Origin: Chlorobiota bacterium
Lineage (GTDB): Bacteria > Bacteroidota > Ignavibacteria > OLB7
DNA: 64,000 nucleotides
NCBI GenBank assembly: GCA_028287785.1
Contig: JAQBOZ010000022.1
Span: 1-64,000 of the forward strand
Reading direction: 5' to 3'
This document shows, in pieces, positions 9,307 through 18,802 of this stretch. Both the position numbers and the translations under genes were made by a program. The notes beneath the pieces are model-generated. The model did not search any database and was not told the origin of the DNA. It saw nothing but the letters and a program-made list of their open reading frames with translations. Every line of letters starts with the position of its first letter. Positions within the stretch are counted from its first letter, which is position 1.

Positions 9307-11292
9307 ATGCGTAGTTTGGGTCTGTTTTCCACGAAATCCTCCCGGACGGGAGCCAGGCTGCTGAAAGGCATCCTCATCCCCGTACTGGTTGCAGGTCCGC
9401 TGATGGCCGGAGAGGCCGTTGCACAGGGGATAGTCTACAGGGGCGGCAACGCAACGGTTGCCAGAAATGGCGCGGCCAACGATCCGGGCCGCAGCACCGT
9501 GGTCAGCCCCGGCACCGCGCATCGCCAGAGCAAGTCAGGCGGCGTTCCGGTTCATCGTTCGCTTCAGGCCGATCCGGCGCAGTACCGCGTCATGGATTCG
9601 CTGATCAACGCATTTTCCTATTACACCGGCGACCAGGAGCCGCTTGTCTACGATGCCGCCTCCGGCATTCTTGCCACCATCAAGCGTGGCTCTGTCGATG
9701 CAGCATCGGACAAGCTCTTCCTCCGTACCTCGACCGACATGGGGATGACGTGGTCGGCCCCGGTGCAGCTGTACGACGGAGCCCAGGGGAATGCCCGCTA
9801 TCCAAGCCTTGTGATTCTCAAGTCGGCGACATCGGACCCCAAGGAAGTCAGCTACTTCTTCACGGCTCCGATGGTGGAGGGGGACCAGTTCGGCAAGTTC
9901 GTCTCGGGGCTGGTCGATCCCCAGAAGAACGTCCTGGCAACCGTTGTGACCGATGGCGTCAACGGCGAGACGTGGAGCACCGGATCGCGCAACCTGCTCA
10001 CCAACGACAACAAGATGCTGATGACCGTCGGTGAGCTTTCCGGCAACAACATCGGCGTCAGGATATTCGACCTCGAAAGCGCCACGATCACCAAGAAGAT
10101 CCCTACGCAGTGGGACGGCACGCATTTCTCCGACCCCGGCACCCCCACCAGCCGCACCGCGGTTTCCGTGGGCATCGGCCAGGACAACGCCGACGCCATC
10201 TACTACGGCATCCTCTCCCGCTTCCCGAGCGCCGATGATCTCCCGAGCGGAATCCAGCCGTACCTGGCGGTCTCCAGGTCGACCGACAAGGGAGCCACCT
10301 GGAGCGATTTCGATGTCATCCCGAGAAAGGTGATGGAGGACTACGCCTCCGCGAACGGCATGGTCCCCGCGAATGTGCGGTTCTTCTACAATGAGGCCCA
10401 GGATTTCGCCGTGACCGGCACCAACAGCTACAGCTTCCTGGCCGATCTCAACGATTACGACGGCACGACTGTCAATGCCAGCCATCTTGTCGAGGCATAT
10501 CACGACAACGATGGATGGCATATGCGCAAGGTGTCCGATATCACCGGCAGCACCCTGAAGGTGATAGCCGATGAGACCGATACCACCGGCGCAAGCCAGA
10601 TGGGAAATGAGGTACAGCTTGCGCGCACGGCCGACGGCTCCAAGCTGATCGCCAAATGGACCGATCTGGTCTCCTATGTCTTCAATGGCGATATCGATGC
10701 CGATGGCGTCAGCCCCGACACCCTTACGACAACCGATGTGTTCATGTCGGCCCGGAGCCTCGCCAAGGATACATGGAGCCCCAGCCTCAACGTCACGAAC
10801 AGCCCGATCTTCGACCGCGTCACCTGGATTCCGAGAACGCTTCCCAATGATCTCTCGAATATTCCGCTGCTGACGCTTCAGCGCGATATGGCCGATACGA
10901 CCTACGAGACGCCGAACGATTCGCTCTTCCTGGATCAGCGCGATGTCTTCCGCTCGCAGTGGGTCACGATGTCCAATGTCAATATCTCTCAGCTTGCCGG
11001 CGTCGCCGAGCCGGTCGTGACCAGCCGCTCCGGCATGAAGCTCGAATCGGTCTATCCGAACCCGGCCGTCGGCCAGGCAACGATCCGCTTCACGACCACA
11101 GCCTCGGCCGATGTGTCGGTCGGCCTCTGGAATGTGCTTGGCGAACAGGTGATGACGCTGGGCGGCGGACGGATGGAGCCGGGGAACCACTCGGTCACGT
11201 TCAACTCCACCCTGCTTCCGGCGGGCACGTATTACTACACGCTCCGCTCGAACGGCGAGACCCTTACCAGGGCGTTTACCGTCATCCGGTAA
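9307..11292 (+). CDS. Secreted Asp-box (BNR-type) protein with T9SS sorting domain
   Basis: 661 residues. A Sec signal peptide of about 40 residues (basic start, then ILIPVLVAGPLMAGEAVAQ) precedes the mature part. Asp-box repeats of the SxDxGxTW type are seen in STDMGMTWSAP (near residue 140) and STDKGATWSDF (near 322), pointing to a beta-propeller like sialidases and photosystem assembly factors. The last 80 residues form a T9SS type A sorting domain: SVYPNPAVGQATIRF, NVLGEQVMTL, LPAGTYYYTLRSNG and a C-terminal Arg. The protein should be exported and attached to or released from the cell surface. No catalytic residues of sialidases are evident. It opens a run of four cargo genes and is followed by its own terminator. 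Confidence 0.87.
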   Translation: MRSLGLFSTKSSRTGARLLKGILIPVLVAGPLMAGEAVAQGIVYRGGNATVARNGAANDPGRSTVVSPGTAHRQSKSGGVPVHRSLQADPAQYRVMDSLINAFSYYTGDQEPLVYDAASGILATIKRGSVDAASDKLFLRTSTDMGMTWSAPVQLYDGAQGNARYPSLVILKSATSDPKEVSYFFTAPMVEGDQFGKFVSGLVDPQKNVLATVVTDGVNGETWSTGSRNLLTNDNKMLMTVGELSGNNIGVRIFDLESATITKKIPTQWDGTHFSDPGTPTSRTAVSVGIGQDNADAIYYGILSRFPSADDLPSGIQPYLAVSRSTDKGATWSDFDVIPRKVMEDYASANGMVPANVRFFYNEAQDFAVTGTNSYSFLADLNDYDGTTVNASHLVEAYHDNDGWHMRKVSDITGSTLKVIADETDTTGASQMGNEVQLARTADGSKLIAKWTDLVSYVFNGDIDADGVSPDTLTTTDVFMSARSLAKDTWSPSLNVTNSPIFDRVTWIPRTLPNDLSNIPLLTLQRDMADTTYETPNDSLFLDQRDVFRSQWVTMSNVNISQLAGVAEPVVTSRSGMKLESVYPNPAVGQATIRFTTTASADVSVGLWNVLGEQVMTLGGGRMEPGNHSVTFNSTLLPAGTYYYTLRSNGETLTRAFTVIR

Positions 11293-11356
11293 GAATCAGG
11301 GCCCCTCTGCTCCCAATCGGTTATGATTGCGGGAGCAGGCCGAATGTCGATAGTGA

Positions 11357-11396
11357 AGGCCGGCCCCACACCCCGTGGGACCGGCCTCTGCATTTT
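11357..11396 (+). terminator. Terminator after the first T9SS cargo gene
   Basis: AGGCCGGCCCCAC pairs with GTGGGACCGGCCT around a tetrad loop, followed by CTGCATTTT. The stem is strong and the U-tract is short. Confidence 0.65.
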
Positions 11397-11530
11397 CGGG
11401 GCGTCGAGAATTATCAGGAGCCGACAGCACGTCGCGGTGAAGAGAGGCTTCGCAAGAAAACGATTGATCGTATGCCGATCTCGGAGTATTTTCACGAGAT
11501 TACCTTGAGGTTTTCATCTTTCATTCTTTT

Positions 11531-11541
11531 CTGGAGAAACG
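11531..11541 (+). promoter_or_regulatory. Ribosome binding site, same 11-mer as at 9294
   Basis: CTGGAGAAACG ending three bases before the ATG at 11545. It is identical to the element before the preceding cargo gene and preceded by a pyrimidine-rich AT stretch (TTTTCATCTTTCATTCTTTT) that probably holds the promoter. Confidence 0.6.
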
Positions 11542-11544
11542 ACA

Positions 11545-13491
11545 ATGAAGATTTCCCTACTACTGGGTACAGTGGTAGCGGCCGCCTATTGCGCCACCCC
11601 GCTGACGGCGCAGCAGCAGAGCGTGAGAATCGCTCCACCGCTACGAAACGGCGTCGCCCCGGAAACCGCGACCGCTTCCAAACCGCATTCCCCGGCTTCA
11701 CTTCCTCCCCCCCCGGCCCCGCTCAACCTCCGAAGTGGAGCAAAGCCAACCGGCCTCAATGGATTTTATGACTATCAGTCCAACGGCATGCTCCGCGGAC
11801 GTCTGAAGGCTGTGCTCAGCGGCACAACCGTGAACCTTTACACTGCCTGGATGCTGGCAACCGACGGCACCGATGAAACGACGGCCAGCGATAGCCGCCA
11901 CGTCGGGTTCGCGGCGTCCACCGATGGTGGCATTACGTGGAAAGCGAACAAGAATATCGCGGATGTCAGAACCGGCTTCCCGTATGTGGATGTTGGCGCC
12001 GATGGCACCCCGTACGTTGCCTGCCACGGCGTGCCGTCGTCGGGCAGCGGCATCGGCACGCTGATCTATGTCAGCTCGCCGACCGATCCCACAACCTTCT
12101 CCATCGCGAACGAGTTCCCGGTCGAGACGCCCAGCGGCCGCGCCGGCGACGACGGGGCGGGCGTGATCTGGCCCGCGTTCGTTGTAAGCCCGAAGGATGG
12201 CTCCAAAGGGGTGGTCGCGGCAACACTCAGCCCATTGACGAAGCCGACCGCCGAGAACGATGCGCCGCTGTATGTCAGCCATTTCGAGATCGGCGGCAAG
12301 CCGGCATGGGCGGAGCTGGCGGATAGCTCGGTTTCGGCAGCCAGCGGCGGTCGCAACCCGATGGTGGTTTCCGCCGGCGGGAAGATCGGCCTTGCCTACA
12401 GGCATCTGGGCGGACACGATGAGACCGGCATCTATTTCTCCGAGAGCATCGATGGCGGCGCCACCTGGAGCGCGCCGATCAAGGTCATGGGAGAGGATTA
12501 CAGCGACAAGACCTTCACCGCCGAGGATACGCTCAGCGTCGGCACCAATCTGGACATCTATTATAACGGCGAGACTCCGGTCATCGTCTGTGATGGAAGC
12601 TATGGACAGATCTCGAGCGGTGCGCCGTTCACGCATGAAGGGATCTACTACTGGAGCCCCTCCACCGGCGCGATGCGTATCACCGGCGCGGACTCCACGC
12701 GCGGCATCGGCGTCGTTACCGCGCCCGCCGTCAAGACCCAGCCGAACATGGGCTATGTCTCCTATCCGACCCTCTCGGTCGGCAACGATGGACAGCATAT
12801 CGTGGTCCTCTTCCAGGCCGCGGCCCAGTTCAACCAGACCGATGGGGCCGTCATGAGCGAGGATGGCTTCCACTACTTCCGCGTCTGGGGCGTCGGCTCG
12901 CCCGATGCCGGCAAGACCTGGGGCGATCCGTTCATCGTTCAGGATTTCGGCGGCGATGGCGACAGCGCCAGCATCGAATACCCGTCGGCGGAGAAGGGAG
13001 CGTTCATCGGTGGCAAGTATATCTTCCCGACCGTCTATCAGGCCCGCCGCTCTCCCGGCATGTATGCCTTTATCGTCGCTGATGTGGACGGAGCAACCGA
13101 TGGCGCGCAGCCGGCCGATCGCGGCCCGTTCAGCGAGTGCTTCCAGTACTATCAGCAGGTGACGGTGGATGCCGATCAGTTCAAGGCCGTTGGAGCCTCG
13201 GTCGACGATCACGCCAGCGAGTCGGCAACGATGAAGATCACCCGGAGCTATCCCAACCCGGCATCCTCCAGCGTCTCGGTGGACTACAAGCTGCCGACCA
13301 TCGGCTCGGTGACGCTCAAGGTGTACAACTCCCTGGGCGCCGATGTCCTCACGCCGGTGAACGGCGAGTCTGGCTACGCCGGCGTCCACAGCAGGAACAT
13401 CGATATCAGCATGCTTCCGGCCGGCGCCTACCGTCTGGTGCTGACGCAGAACGGCAGGAACACCTCGATCCCGCTGAACATCGTCCGCTGA
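11545..13491 (+). CDS. Secreted Asp-box protein with T9SS sorting domain (paralogue 1)
   Basis: 648 residues with a short signal peptide (MKISLLLGTVVAAAYCATPLTAQ, cleaved after about 23). Asp-box motifs STDGGITWKAN (near 130), SIDGGATWSAP (near 308) and SPDAGKTWGDP (near 453) mark a beta-propeller. The C-terminal T9SS type A domain starts at RSYPNPASSSVSVDY and ends LVLTQNGRNTSIPLNIVR. The next gene (13796-15751) is a clear paralogue, with the same segments in the same order (LNGFYDYQSNGM/LSGYYDYQANGM, GRAGDDGAGVIWPA/GRSGDDGAGVIWPA, ADRGP...CFQYYQ). It probably arose by tandem duplication. The ligand is unknown. Monocistronic by its terminator. Confidence 0.87.
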   Translation: MKISLLLGTVVAAAYCATPLTAQQQSVRIAPPLRNGVAPETATASKPHSPASLPPPPAPLNLRSGAKPTGLNGFYDYQSNGMLRGRLKAVLSGTTVNLYTAWMLATDGTDETTASDSRHVGFAASTDGGITWKANKNIADVRTGFPYVDVGADGTPYVACHGVPSSGSGIGTLIYVSSPTDPTTFSIANEFPVETPSGRAGDDGAGVIWPAFVVSPKDGSKGVVAATLSPLTKPTAENDAPLYVSHFEIGGKPAWAELADSSVSAASGGRNPMVVSAGGKIGLAYRHLGGHDETGIYFSESIDGGATWSAPIKVMGEDYSDKTFTAEDTLSVGTNLDIYYNGETPVIVCDGSYGQISSGAPFTHEGIYYWSPSTGAMRITGADSTRGIGVVTAPAVKTQPNMGYVSYPTLSVGNDGQHIVVLFQAAAQFNQTDGAVMSEDGFHYFRVWGVGSPDAGKTWGDPFIVQDFGGDGDSASIEYPSAEKGAFIGGKYIFPTVYQARRSPGMYAFIVADVDGATDGAQPADRGPFSECFQYYQQVTVDADQFKAVGASVDDHASESATMKITRSYPNPASSSVSVDYKLPTIGSVTLKVYNSLGADVLTPVNGESGYAGVHSRNIDISMLPAGAYRLVLTQNGRNTSIPLNIVR

Positions 13492-13531
13492 TTTCCGATC
13501 GATCACGACGGATTCCAATATCGCAGTTGCT

Positions 13532-13567
13532 CGTGGTCCGTGCTGAAAAGCGCGGACCACGTTTGTT
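13532..13567 (+). terminator. Terminator after paralogue 1
   Basis: CGTGGTCCGTGCT pairs with AGCGCGGACCACG around GAAA, followed by TTTGTTT. The rest of the 304-base gap to the next start holds a GGAGAACG ribosome binding site at 13784-13791 and no other feature that I see. Confidence 0.8.
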
Positions 13568-13795
13568 TCCGGGAACACCATTCTCACACTTCCGGAAATA
13601 GCTATTTCCGATAAGTAACAATCGGGGCGCTGGCGGGTAAATTTCATCATGCCGGTATCCGCCTTTTCCATTCCCGGGAATTGCGATGCCGTGTGTCAGC
13701 GCAATATCTCCCTCGCTATCGTCCGCCGGTGTCGGCGGCGCGCGATTCGGCTCCCCGCGTTTCAGGACTCAAATCAACCATTCGGAGAACGTTAT

Positions 13796-15751
13796 ATGAG
13801 ATATTCCCTACTATCGGGAATTGCGATTGCCGCCGCGCTCGCGGCTCCACCCCTTTCCGCCCAGCGGACCCCCGCCACCGTCGATCCCGCACGCGCGCCG
13901 ATGACCGCGCCGGAAACAGGCGGCGGAGATATCCCGGTCTCGTCGCATGTCATCCCCCCTCCCGCCACCCCGCTCAAGCTCCGCGATGGGGCGACCTTTA
14001 CCGGCCTCAGCGGATACTATGACTACCAGGCGAACGGCATGATGCACGGCCGGCTCGTGGTGCCGAAAAACGATCCCTCCAAGGTATACTCGGTCTACAT
14101 GCTTGCGACCGATCCCACGGACTCCGCCTCCATCGGCAAGTCGCGCAGGGTTGGCTACGGCTTCTCCACGGATGGCGGCGCCACATGGAAATCGACGCAG
14201 GAAATTCAGGCCGGCTTCCGGCTCGGCTTCCCCTACCTCGCGGTCGCGGCGAACGGAACGCCATATATCGCGACCCATGGAGACATCAAGAACGACGGCA
14301 CCCGCACCCTGATCTACACCGGCGTGGCCGGTGGGACCACGTTCACCCGAACCGGCACCTATGAGCGGACATCGGTGACCGGCCGGAGTGGCGATGATGG
14401 CGCCGGCGTGATCTGGCCCGCAATGGTCATCAGCCCGAAGGACCCCACCAAGCAGGTGGTGGTTGCCACGCTCAGCCCCAAGAAGAACGAGGAGGATGAT
14501 TATCTCCATCTCTCCACCGCCGATCTTGGACATGACGGCGCATGGGACGCCCTCAAGGAGCTCGAAACCGCGAAGTCGAGCGGCGGACGGAACATCATGG
14601 CGGTTTCCCCCGGCGGAAAGATCGGCCTGGCGTACTACCACCGCGATACGCTGACCAAACCCGGCATCTACTTCGTGGAGAGCGTCGATGGCGGCGCGAC
14701 CTGGGGAACGCCGGTGCTGGCGATGGATGCCAGGACGATGATCAACGACGGGGCCGACTCCATCATCGTCGGCACGACGCTCGACATGGTCTACAACGGC
14801 GAGGAGCCGCAGATTGTCACGAGCGGATCGACCGATCTCCTCTACGTGCAGCAGGGGCTCTTCTACTGGACGGCGAACGGCGGAATGAAGCAGATCGTGC
14901 TGAACGATTCCACGATCGGGCTCGGCCAGTTCACCGCGTTTGTCCCGAGCGATATCAACCTTCAGACGAAATCGCAGCCCAACTTCCCCTTCATCGGATA
15001 TCCCTCCCTCTCGGTGGGCGATGACGGACAGCATGTCGTCTGCGTCTTCCAGGCGGCCGCGCAGACAACCCGCGTGGGCGACAGCACCTATGGCGACGCG
15101 GTGATCAGCCCCGACGGCTTCAGCTACTTCCGTCTCTGGGCAATCGGCTCGCCCGATGGCGGCCAGACGTGGGGACAGCCGCGCATCATCCAGAACTTCG
15201 CCGGCTCCGGCACCGACAGCGCCAGCATAGAGTATCCGACCACCGCCGAAACGGGTCATGTCAGCAATCGGTCGTTCGAGCTCTCGCTCAGCTTTCAGGC
15301 TCGCCGCTTCCCCGGCATGTACGCCTTCGTGGTCGCCGATATCGACGCGGCAACCGATGGCGATCAGCCGGCCGATCGCGGCCCGATCAACCCATGCTTC
15401 CAGTACTTCCAGCGTCTTACCCTGGACCCCACGTTCTTCGGACAGTCGGCCTCGGTGGATAATGGAAATGCCGTGAAGTCCGGCCTGGGGATCTCCCTCA
15501 CGCGCAGCTTCCCGAACCCGGCATCGGGCGCGGTCACTGTTGACTACCGCCTCCCAACCTCCGGCGCGGTCTCGCTGAAGCTCTACAACTCGCTCGGCAG
15601 CCAGGTGCTTACCGCGGTCGATGGCGAGAACGGCTATGCCGGTGGCTATACCCGGAACATCGATGTAAGCACGCTTCCGGCGGGACATTACCGGATGGTG
15701 CTCGCGCAGAACGGCAACACGGTTTCGCAGCCGGTGAATATCGTTCGATGA
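13796..15751 (+). CDS. Secreted Asp-box protein with T9SS sorting domain (paralogue 2)
   Basis: 651 residues from the ATG at 13796, chosen because it gives a typical signal peptide (MRYSLLSGIAIAAALAAPPL, cut after SAQ) and has GGAGAACG upstream; the frame stays open to 13649 but that part is leader. Asp-boxes: STDGGATWKST, SVDGGATWGTP and SPDGGQTWGQP. The conserved GRSGDDGAGVIWPA and SSGGRNIMAVSPGGKIGLAY segments match the neighbouring paralogue. The T9SS type A domain begins at SFPNPASGAVTVDYRLP and ends QPVNIVR. It is a surface or extracellular beta-propeller protein, with binding rather than catalysis the safer guess. A textbook terminator follows 55 bases after the stop. Confidence 0.87.
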   Translation: MRYSLLSGIAIAAALAAPPLSAQRTPATVDPARAPMTAPETGGGDIPVSSHVIPPPATPLKLRDGATFTGLSGYYDYQANGMMHGRLVVPKNDPSKVYSVYMLATDPTDSASIGKSRRVGYGFSTDGGATWKSTQEIQAGFRLGFPYLAVAANGTPYIATHGDIKNDGTRTLIYTGVAGGTTFTRTGTYERTSVTGRSGDDGAGVIWPAMVISPKDPTKQVVVATLSPKKNEEDDYLHLSTADLGHDGAWDALKELETAKSSGGRNIMAVSPGGKIGLAYYHRDTLTKPGIYFVESVDGGATWGTPVLAMDARTMINDGADSIIVGTTLDMVYNGEEPQIVTSGSTDLLYVQQGLFYWTANGGMKQIVLNDSTIGLGQFTAFVPSDINLQTKSQPNFPFIGYPSLSVGDDGQHVVCVFQAAAQTTRVGDSTYGDAVISPDGFSYFRLWAIGSPDGGQTWGQPRIIQNFAGSGTDSASIEYPTTAETGHVSNRSFELSLSFQARRFPGMYAFVVADIDAATDGDQPADRGPINPCFQYFQRLTLDPTFFGQSASVDNGNAVKSGLGISLTRSFPNPASGAVTVDYRLPTSGAVSLKLYNSLGSQVLTAVDGENGYAGGYTRNIDVSTLPAGHYRMVLAQNGNTVSQPVNIVR

Positions 15752-15806
15752 CATAGTACGGTCAGATCCCGGAACATGCCGGGAGATTTCAACCGTATTG
15801 GGAGAA

Positions 15807-15835
15807 GGTCCGTGGGAAACCGCGGGCCTTTTTTA
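15807..15835 (+). terminator. Terminator after paralogue 2
   Basis: GGTCCGTGG pairs with CCGCGGGCC around GAAA, followed by TTTTTTATT. Farther down the same 457-base gap is a perfect 8-bp hairpin (GCGCCGCG and CGCGGCGC, 15886-15911) of unknown role. Confidence 0.85.
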
Positions 15836-16208
15836 TTGCTCTGTTCCCCCGCCCGGCCACGCCGATGGTATAATCGCACATGACTGCGCCGCGACGTTCA
15901 TTACGCGGCGCGATATCCCTGAGGAGCTTCCCGCCCCCTGACCCACATATTTCTGCGGTCACAGGCCGGGCCGATCTAACATTTTCGAGCGTACCGGGTT
16001 TCCTTGCCATTGGGGAATCACGCGTCACGAGCCGGCTGTTGTAACATTCCCGTGAGCAACGGGTTCCCGTAGCAGCAGCGAATCGGAGACAGTGATGCTC
16101 CCCCCTCTCAAAACGTCACCCCGTAACCGGACCGGCGCGATTATACGCCGGGAAGCCGGAGCCCACGAGCGGCTGGGACGGTTCATCGGACACCAAATCA
16201 TCTCTGCC

Positions 16209-18527
16209 ATGCACCATCACCATCACTACCAGCTTCCATCTCCCCGACTGGCACGGACCCTATCCGGATGCCTGACCCTGATCGCCCTCATGATCCTCGC
16301 GATGCCCGCCGCGGCACAGAATTTCGTCACGATCGATAACCAGTTCGTTACGGCAAGCATCTGCACGGATAAACCGGCGGCGGGGATGGGAGGCGGACGG
16401 TTCTATATTACGGCCAGCCCGGCCAACGGCCGCTACAATCTTCTGTACGCGACCACATCCAACGTCGTGTTCCGCGTCGTCGCAAATGGATATACCAGCT
16501 ACTTCAGCAGCACGGGGAACGGGGGAACCGGCGGACAGCCGTTGATCGAGGGAATACCAACTGACCATCCCACACCGGTGCCATACATCCCGTACACAAG
16601 CCTCACCGTTTCTCCAACCAAGGATACCGTGGAAACGACATGGAAGGCAGCGGGCTTTACGATTATCCAGCGCCTCTTTCTGGAGAAGCCGCGGACGCTG
16701 TACGACGTTGGTGGGGACGTGGTGATAGAGTTCGAATGGATGGCCGATTCATCAGCCGCGAACTCCGAGCTGGGGATCTTCATGATGCTCGATCTCTACA
16801 ACGGACAGGCCGCCGGCAGCGGCGGCTCCGCCGATTATACCTCGGTTGTCACCAGCCAGGGATATTTCCCGGTCGAACAGGGAGGAAAGCTCTTCACTCC
16901 GCCGTTCGATACCATCCCGGACTGGTATCACGCGGGGAACTTTCTCTTCCAGGCTCCGGTCAACACCATTCTTCCGATTCATCGCCTGAAGGGGACCACC
17001 CACGGCGGCCTTCCGGTGAATACGCCCGATATCTTCGCCATCGGCGACTGGATCAACTACCTTCGCTATTACTCCTGGGATATCAGCTCGGCTGATGTGA
17101 GCAAACCGTTTCACGACGGCGCCTCGGCGATGCGCTGGGGACATCTGACCGGATCGGGGAAGATCAGGACGGCATACGGAATGGATGATCGCACCGGCAA
17201 TAACCTCTACCACTGTCGCGATACGGCTGTGTTTATCGACATCAAGACCGAGCGGCTGGTGGAGCAGAGGGAGACGGACAGCGGCTATCTCGCCTCCAAA
17301 TTCAATGTCGATGTGTGGGTTGCCAACACCAACCCGACCGGCGTGACCGATATGACGGTGACGATGACGCAGCCGATCGGCGGAGCAAACGGAAAGAACC
17401 GACTGACGCTGGACCCGGCCACCCCCAGCCCGGTGGGACATTCATCGCTCCCGCCACGTGCCACCAGGCACTTTCAGTGGACCATCGACGTGGCGCCCGG
17501 CACGAACGATTCGCTGCTGGATATCCCGCTGGAGTTCAAATACCAGTACAACACCGGCAAGGCGCCGAGAGTGCTCAAGGTTCCCTGTTCGCCGATTATC
17601 ACGCTCCGGCAATATCCCGATACCACACAGGATCATCAGCCACCGGCGATCACACACGATATCGGGACGCCCTATCTCTTCCCCGTTGCCATCAACGACA
17701 GGCACCAGGGCTACATACACGATACCGGGCTCGATACGCTCAGGCTCACATCCAACAGCAACTTCCTGGTAACGCAGACCACGCCGGACGTGACCCGCTG
17801 CGATACCACGTTCAACCTCCATTCCATCTTCAAGGTGATCGACACCACAAAGCCAGCGCGCATTACCTTCTGCGTCTACGATTGCAGGGGGAACTCAACA
17901 TGCGATTCGGTGATCTACAAACCCGCCGCGAGCGATGTGATGCCCCCGATTATCTTCCACTCCTTGTCGGTGGGAACATCGATGACGGTCATCATCCGCG
18001 ATCGCCATCCCGGCTATCATGACGATTCCGGCCTGGACAGGATCGTGATGACGACGAATGTCAACAACAATGTCTTCGTCACGCCGCTCACCGCCTTCAC
18101 CCGCTGCGATACCACCGTCGATGTGAACGCCACGTTCACGGTGATCGATTCAACGAAAGCGGCGCGCGTGATCTTCTGCGCTTATGACTGCCAGGGGAAC
18201 GCCACATGCGATTCGCTCGTCTACAGGCCCGCCGTCGCCGGGGCACCGGCCGATGCGGCGATCGCGGGCATGGCCTTCACCCGCAGTTACCCCAATCCCG
18301 TCTCCGGCATCCTCACCATCGAGTATCGCCTCCAGGCCGCCGGCGATGTCTCCCTCCGGCTCTATAACACCGCCGGAGCCAGGATCATGGCGTTCGATGG
18401 TGGCTCCGAAAAGCCGGGCGTCTACTCCAGGGGCATCGACATGAGCGCACTCCCGGCCGGAGGATACCGCCTGACACTCACGCAGAACGGGATCACCGTC
18501 TCGCAACCGGTGACCGTGGTCCGCTGA
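16209..18527 (+). CDS. Large secreted protein with T9SS sorting domain and internal repeats
   Basis: 772 residues from the ATG at 16209. This start places the signal peptide (hydrophobic [16 protein letters not shown]) about 20 residues in; the ORF remains open to 16092. The N-terminus is unusual, Met followed by five His and a Tyr. After about residue 480 there are two related modules of about 95 residues, each with 'IxDRHxGYxxDxGLD', 'TRCDTT', 'VIDxTKxARxxFCxYDCxGNxTCDS' and Cys pairs that could form disulfides. The C-terminal 80 residues are a T9SS type A domain ([15 protein letters not shown] to QPVTVVR). The N-terminal half is beta-rich and not recognised. Fourth member of the cargo gene run. 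Confidence 0.82.
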   Translation: MHHHHHYQLPSPRLARTLSGCLTLIALMILAMPAAAQNFVTIDNQFVTASICTDKPAAGMGGGRFYITASPANGRYNLLYATTSNVVFRVVANGYTSYFSSTGNGGTGGQPLIEGIPTDHPTPVPYIPYTSLTVSPTKDTVETTWKAAGFTIIQRLFLEKPRTLYDVGGDVVIEFEWMADSSAANSELGIFMMLDLYNGQAAGSGGSADYTSVVTSQGYFPVEQGGKLFTPPFDTIPDWYHAGNFLFQAPVNTILPIHRLKGTTHGGLPVNTPDIFAIGDWINYLRYYSWDISSADVSKPFHDGASAMRWGHLTGSGKIRTAYGMDDRTGNNLYHCRDTAVFIDIKTERLVEQRETDSGYLASKFNVDVWVANTNPTGVTDMTVTMTQPIGGANGKNRLTLDPATPSPVGHSSLPPRATRHFQWTIDVAPGTNDSLLDIPLEFKYQYNTGKAPRVLKVPCSPIITLRQYPDTTQDHQPPAITHDIGTPYLFPVAINDRHQGYIHDTGLDTLRLTSNSNFLVTQTTPDVTRCDTTFNLHSIFKVIDTTKPARITFCVYDCRGNSTCDSVIYKPAASDVMPPIIFHSLSVGTSMTVIIRDRHPGYHDDSGLDRIVMTTNVNNNVFVTPLTAFTRCDTTVDVNATFTVIDSTKAARVIFCAYDCQGNATCDSLVYRPAVAGAPADAAIAGMAFTRSYPNPVSGILTIEYRLQAAGDVSLRLYNTAGARIMAFDGGSEKPGVYSRGIDMSALPAGGYRLTLTQNGITVSQPVTVVR

Positions 18528-18580
18528 TCATCCGGCAGCCGGATGACCGGGGATTTCAGGGAGATATCGAACTGATCGAA

Positions 18581-18612
18581 AGGGGCTCGTGGACTGCCAC
18601 GGGCCTCTTTCG
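18581..18612 (+). terminator. Terminator after the fourth T9SS cargo gene
   Basis: AGGGGCTCGTGG pairs with CCACGGGCCTCT around ACTG, running into TTTCGTT. It separates the cargo genes from the comM-like gene. Confidence 0.7.
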
Positions 18613-18802
18613 TTATGCGACTTCACCGCCATATCGAATACTTCATTCCGCGAAACTCTCCGCGCCAAATCCCTTGCGCGGCTCGATATTCTTGAGGACC
18701 TTTGGCGAATTCCCTCCCCCGGTTATCCGCCGGTCACGGGACACCGCGCCACCACTCCCGCTTCCGGCGCTCATCGAAGCTTCCACAACACAGGGCATCA
18801 CC

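Noticed and set aside
9535-11190. 551-residue open frame antisense to the first T9SS gene (and similar long ones at 31392-33053 minus and 51769-53580 plus)
   Set aside because: High GC leaves antisense frames open. They show biased composition without domains and lie fully over well-supported genes.
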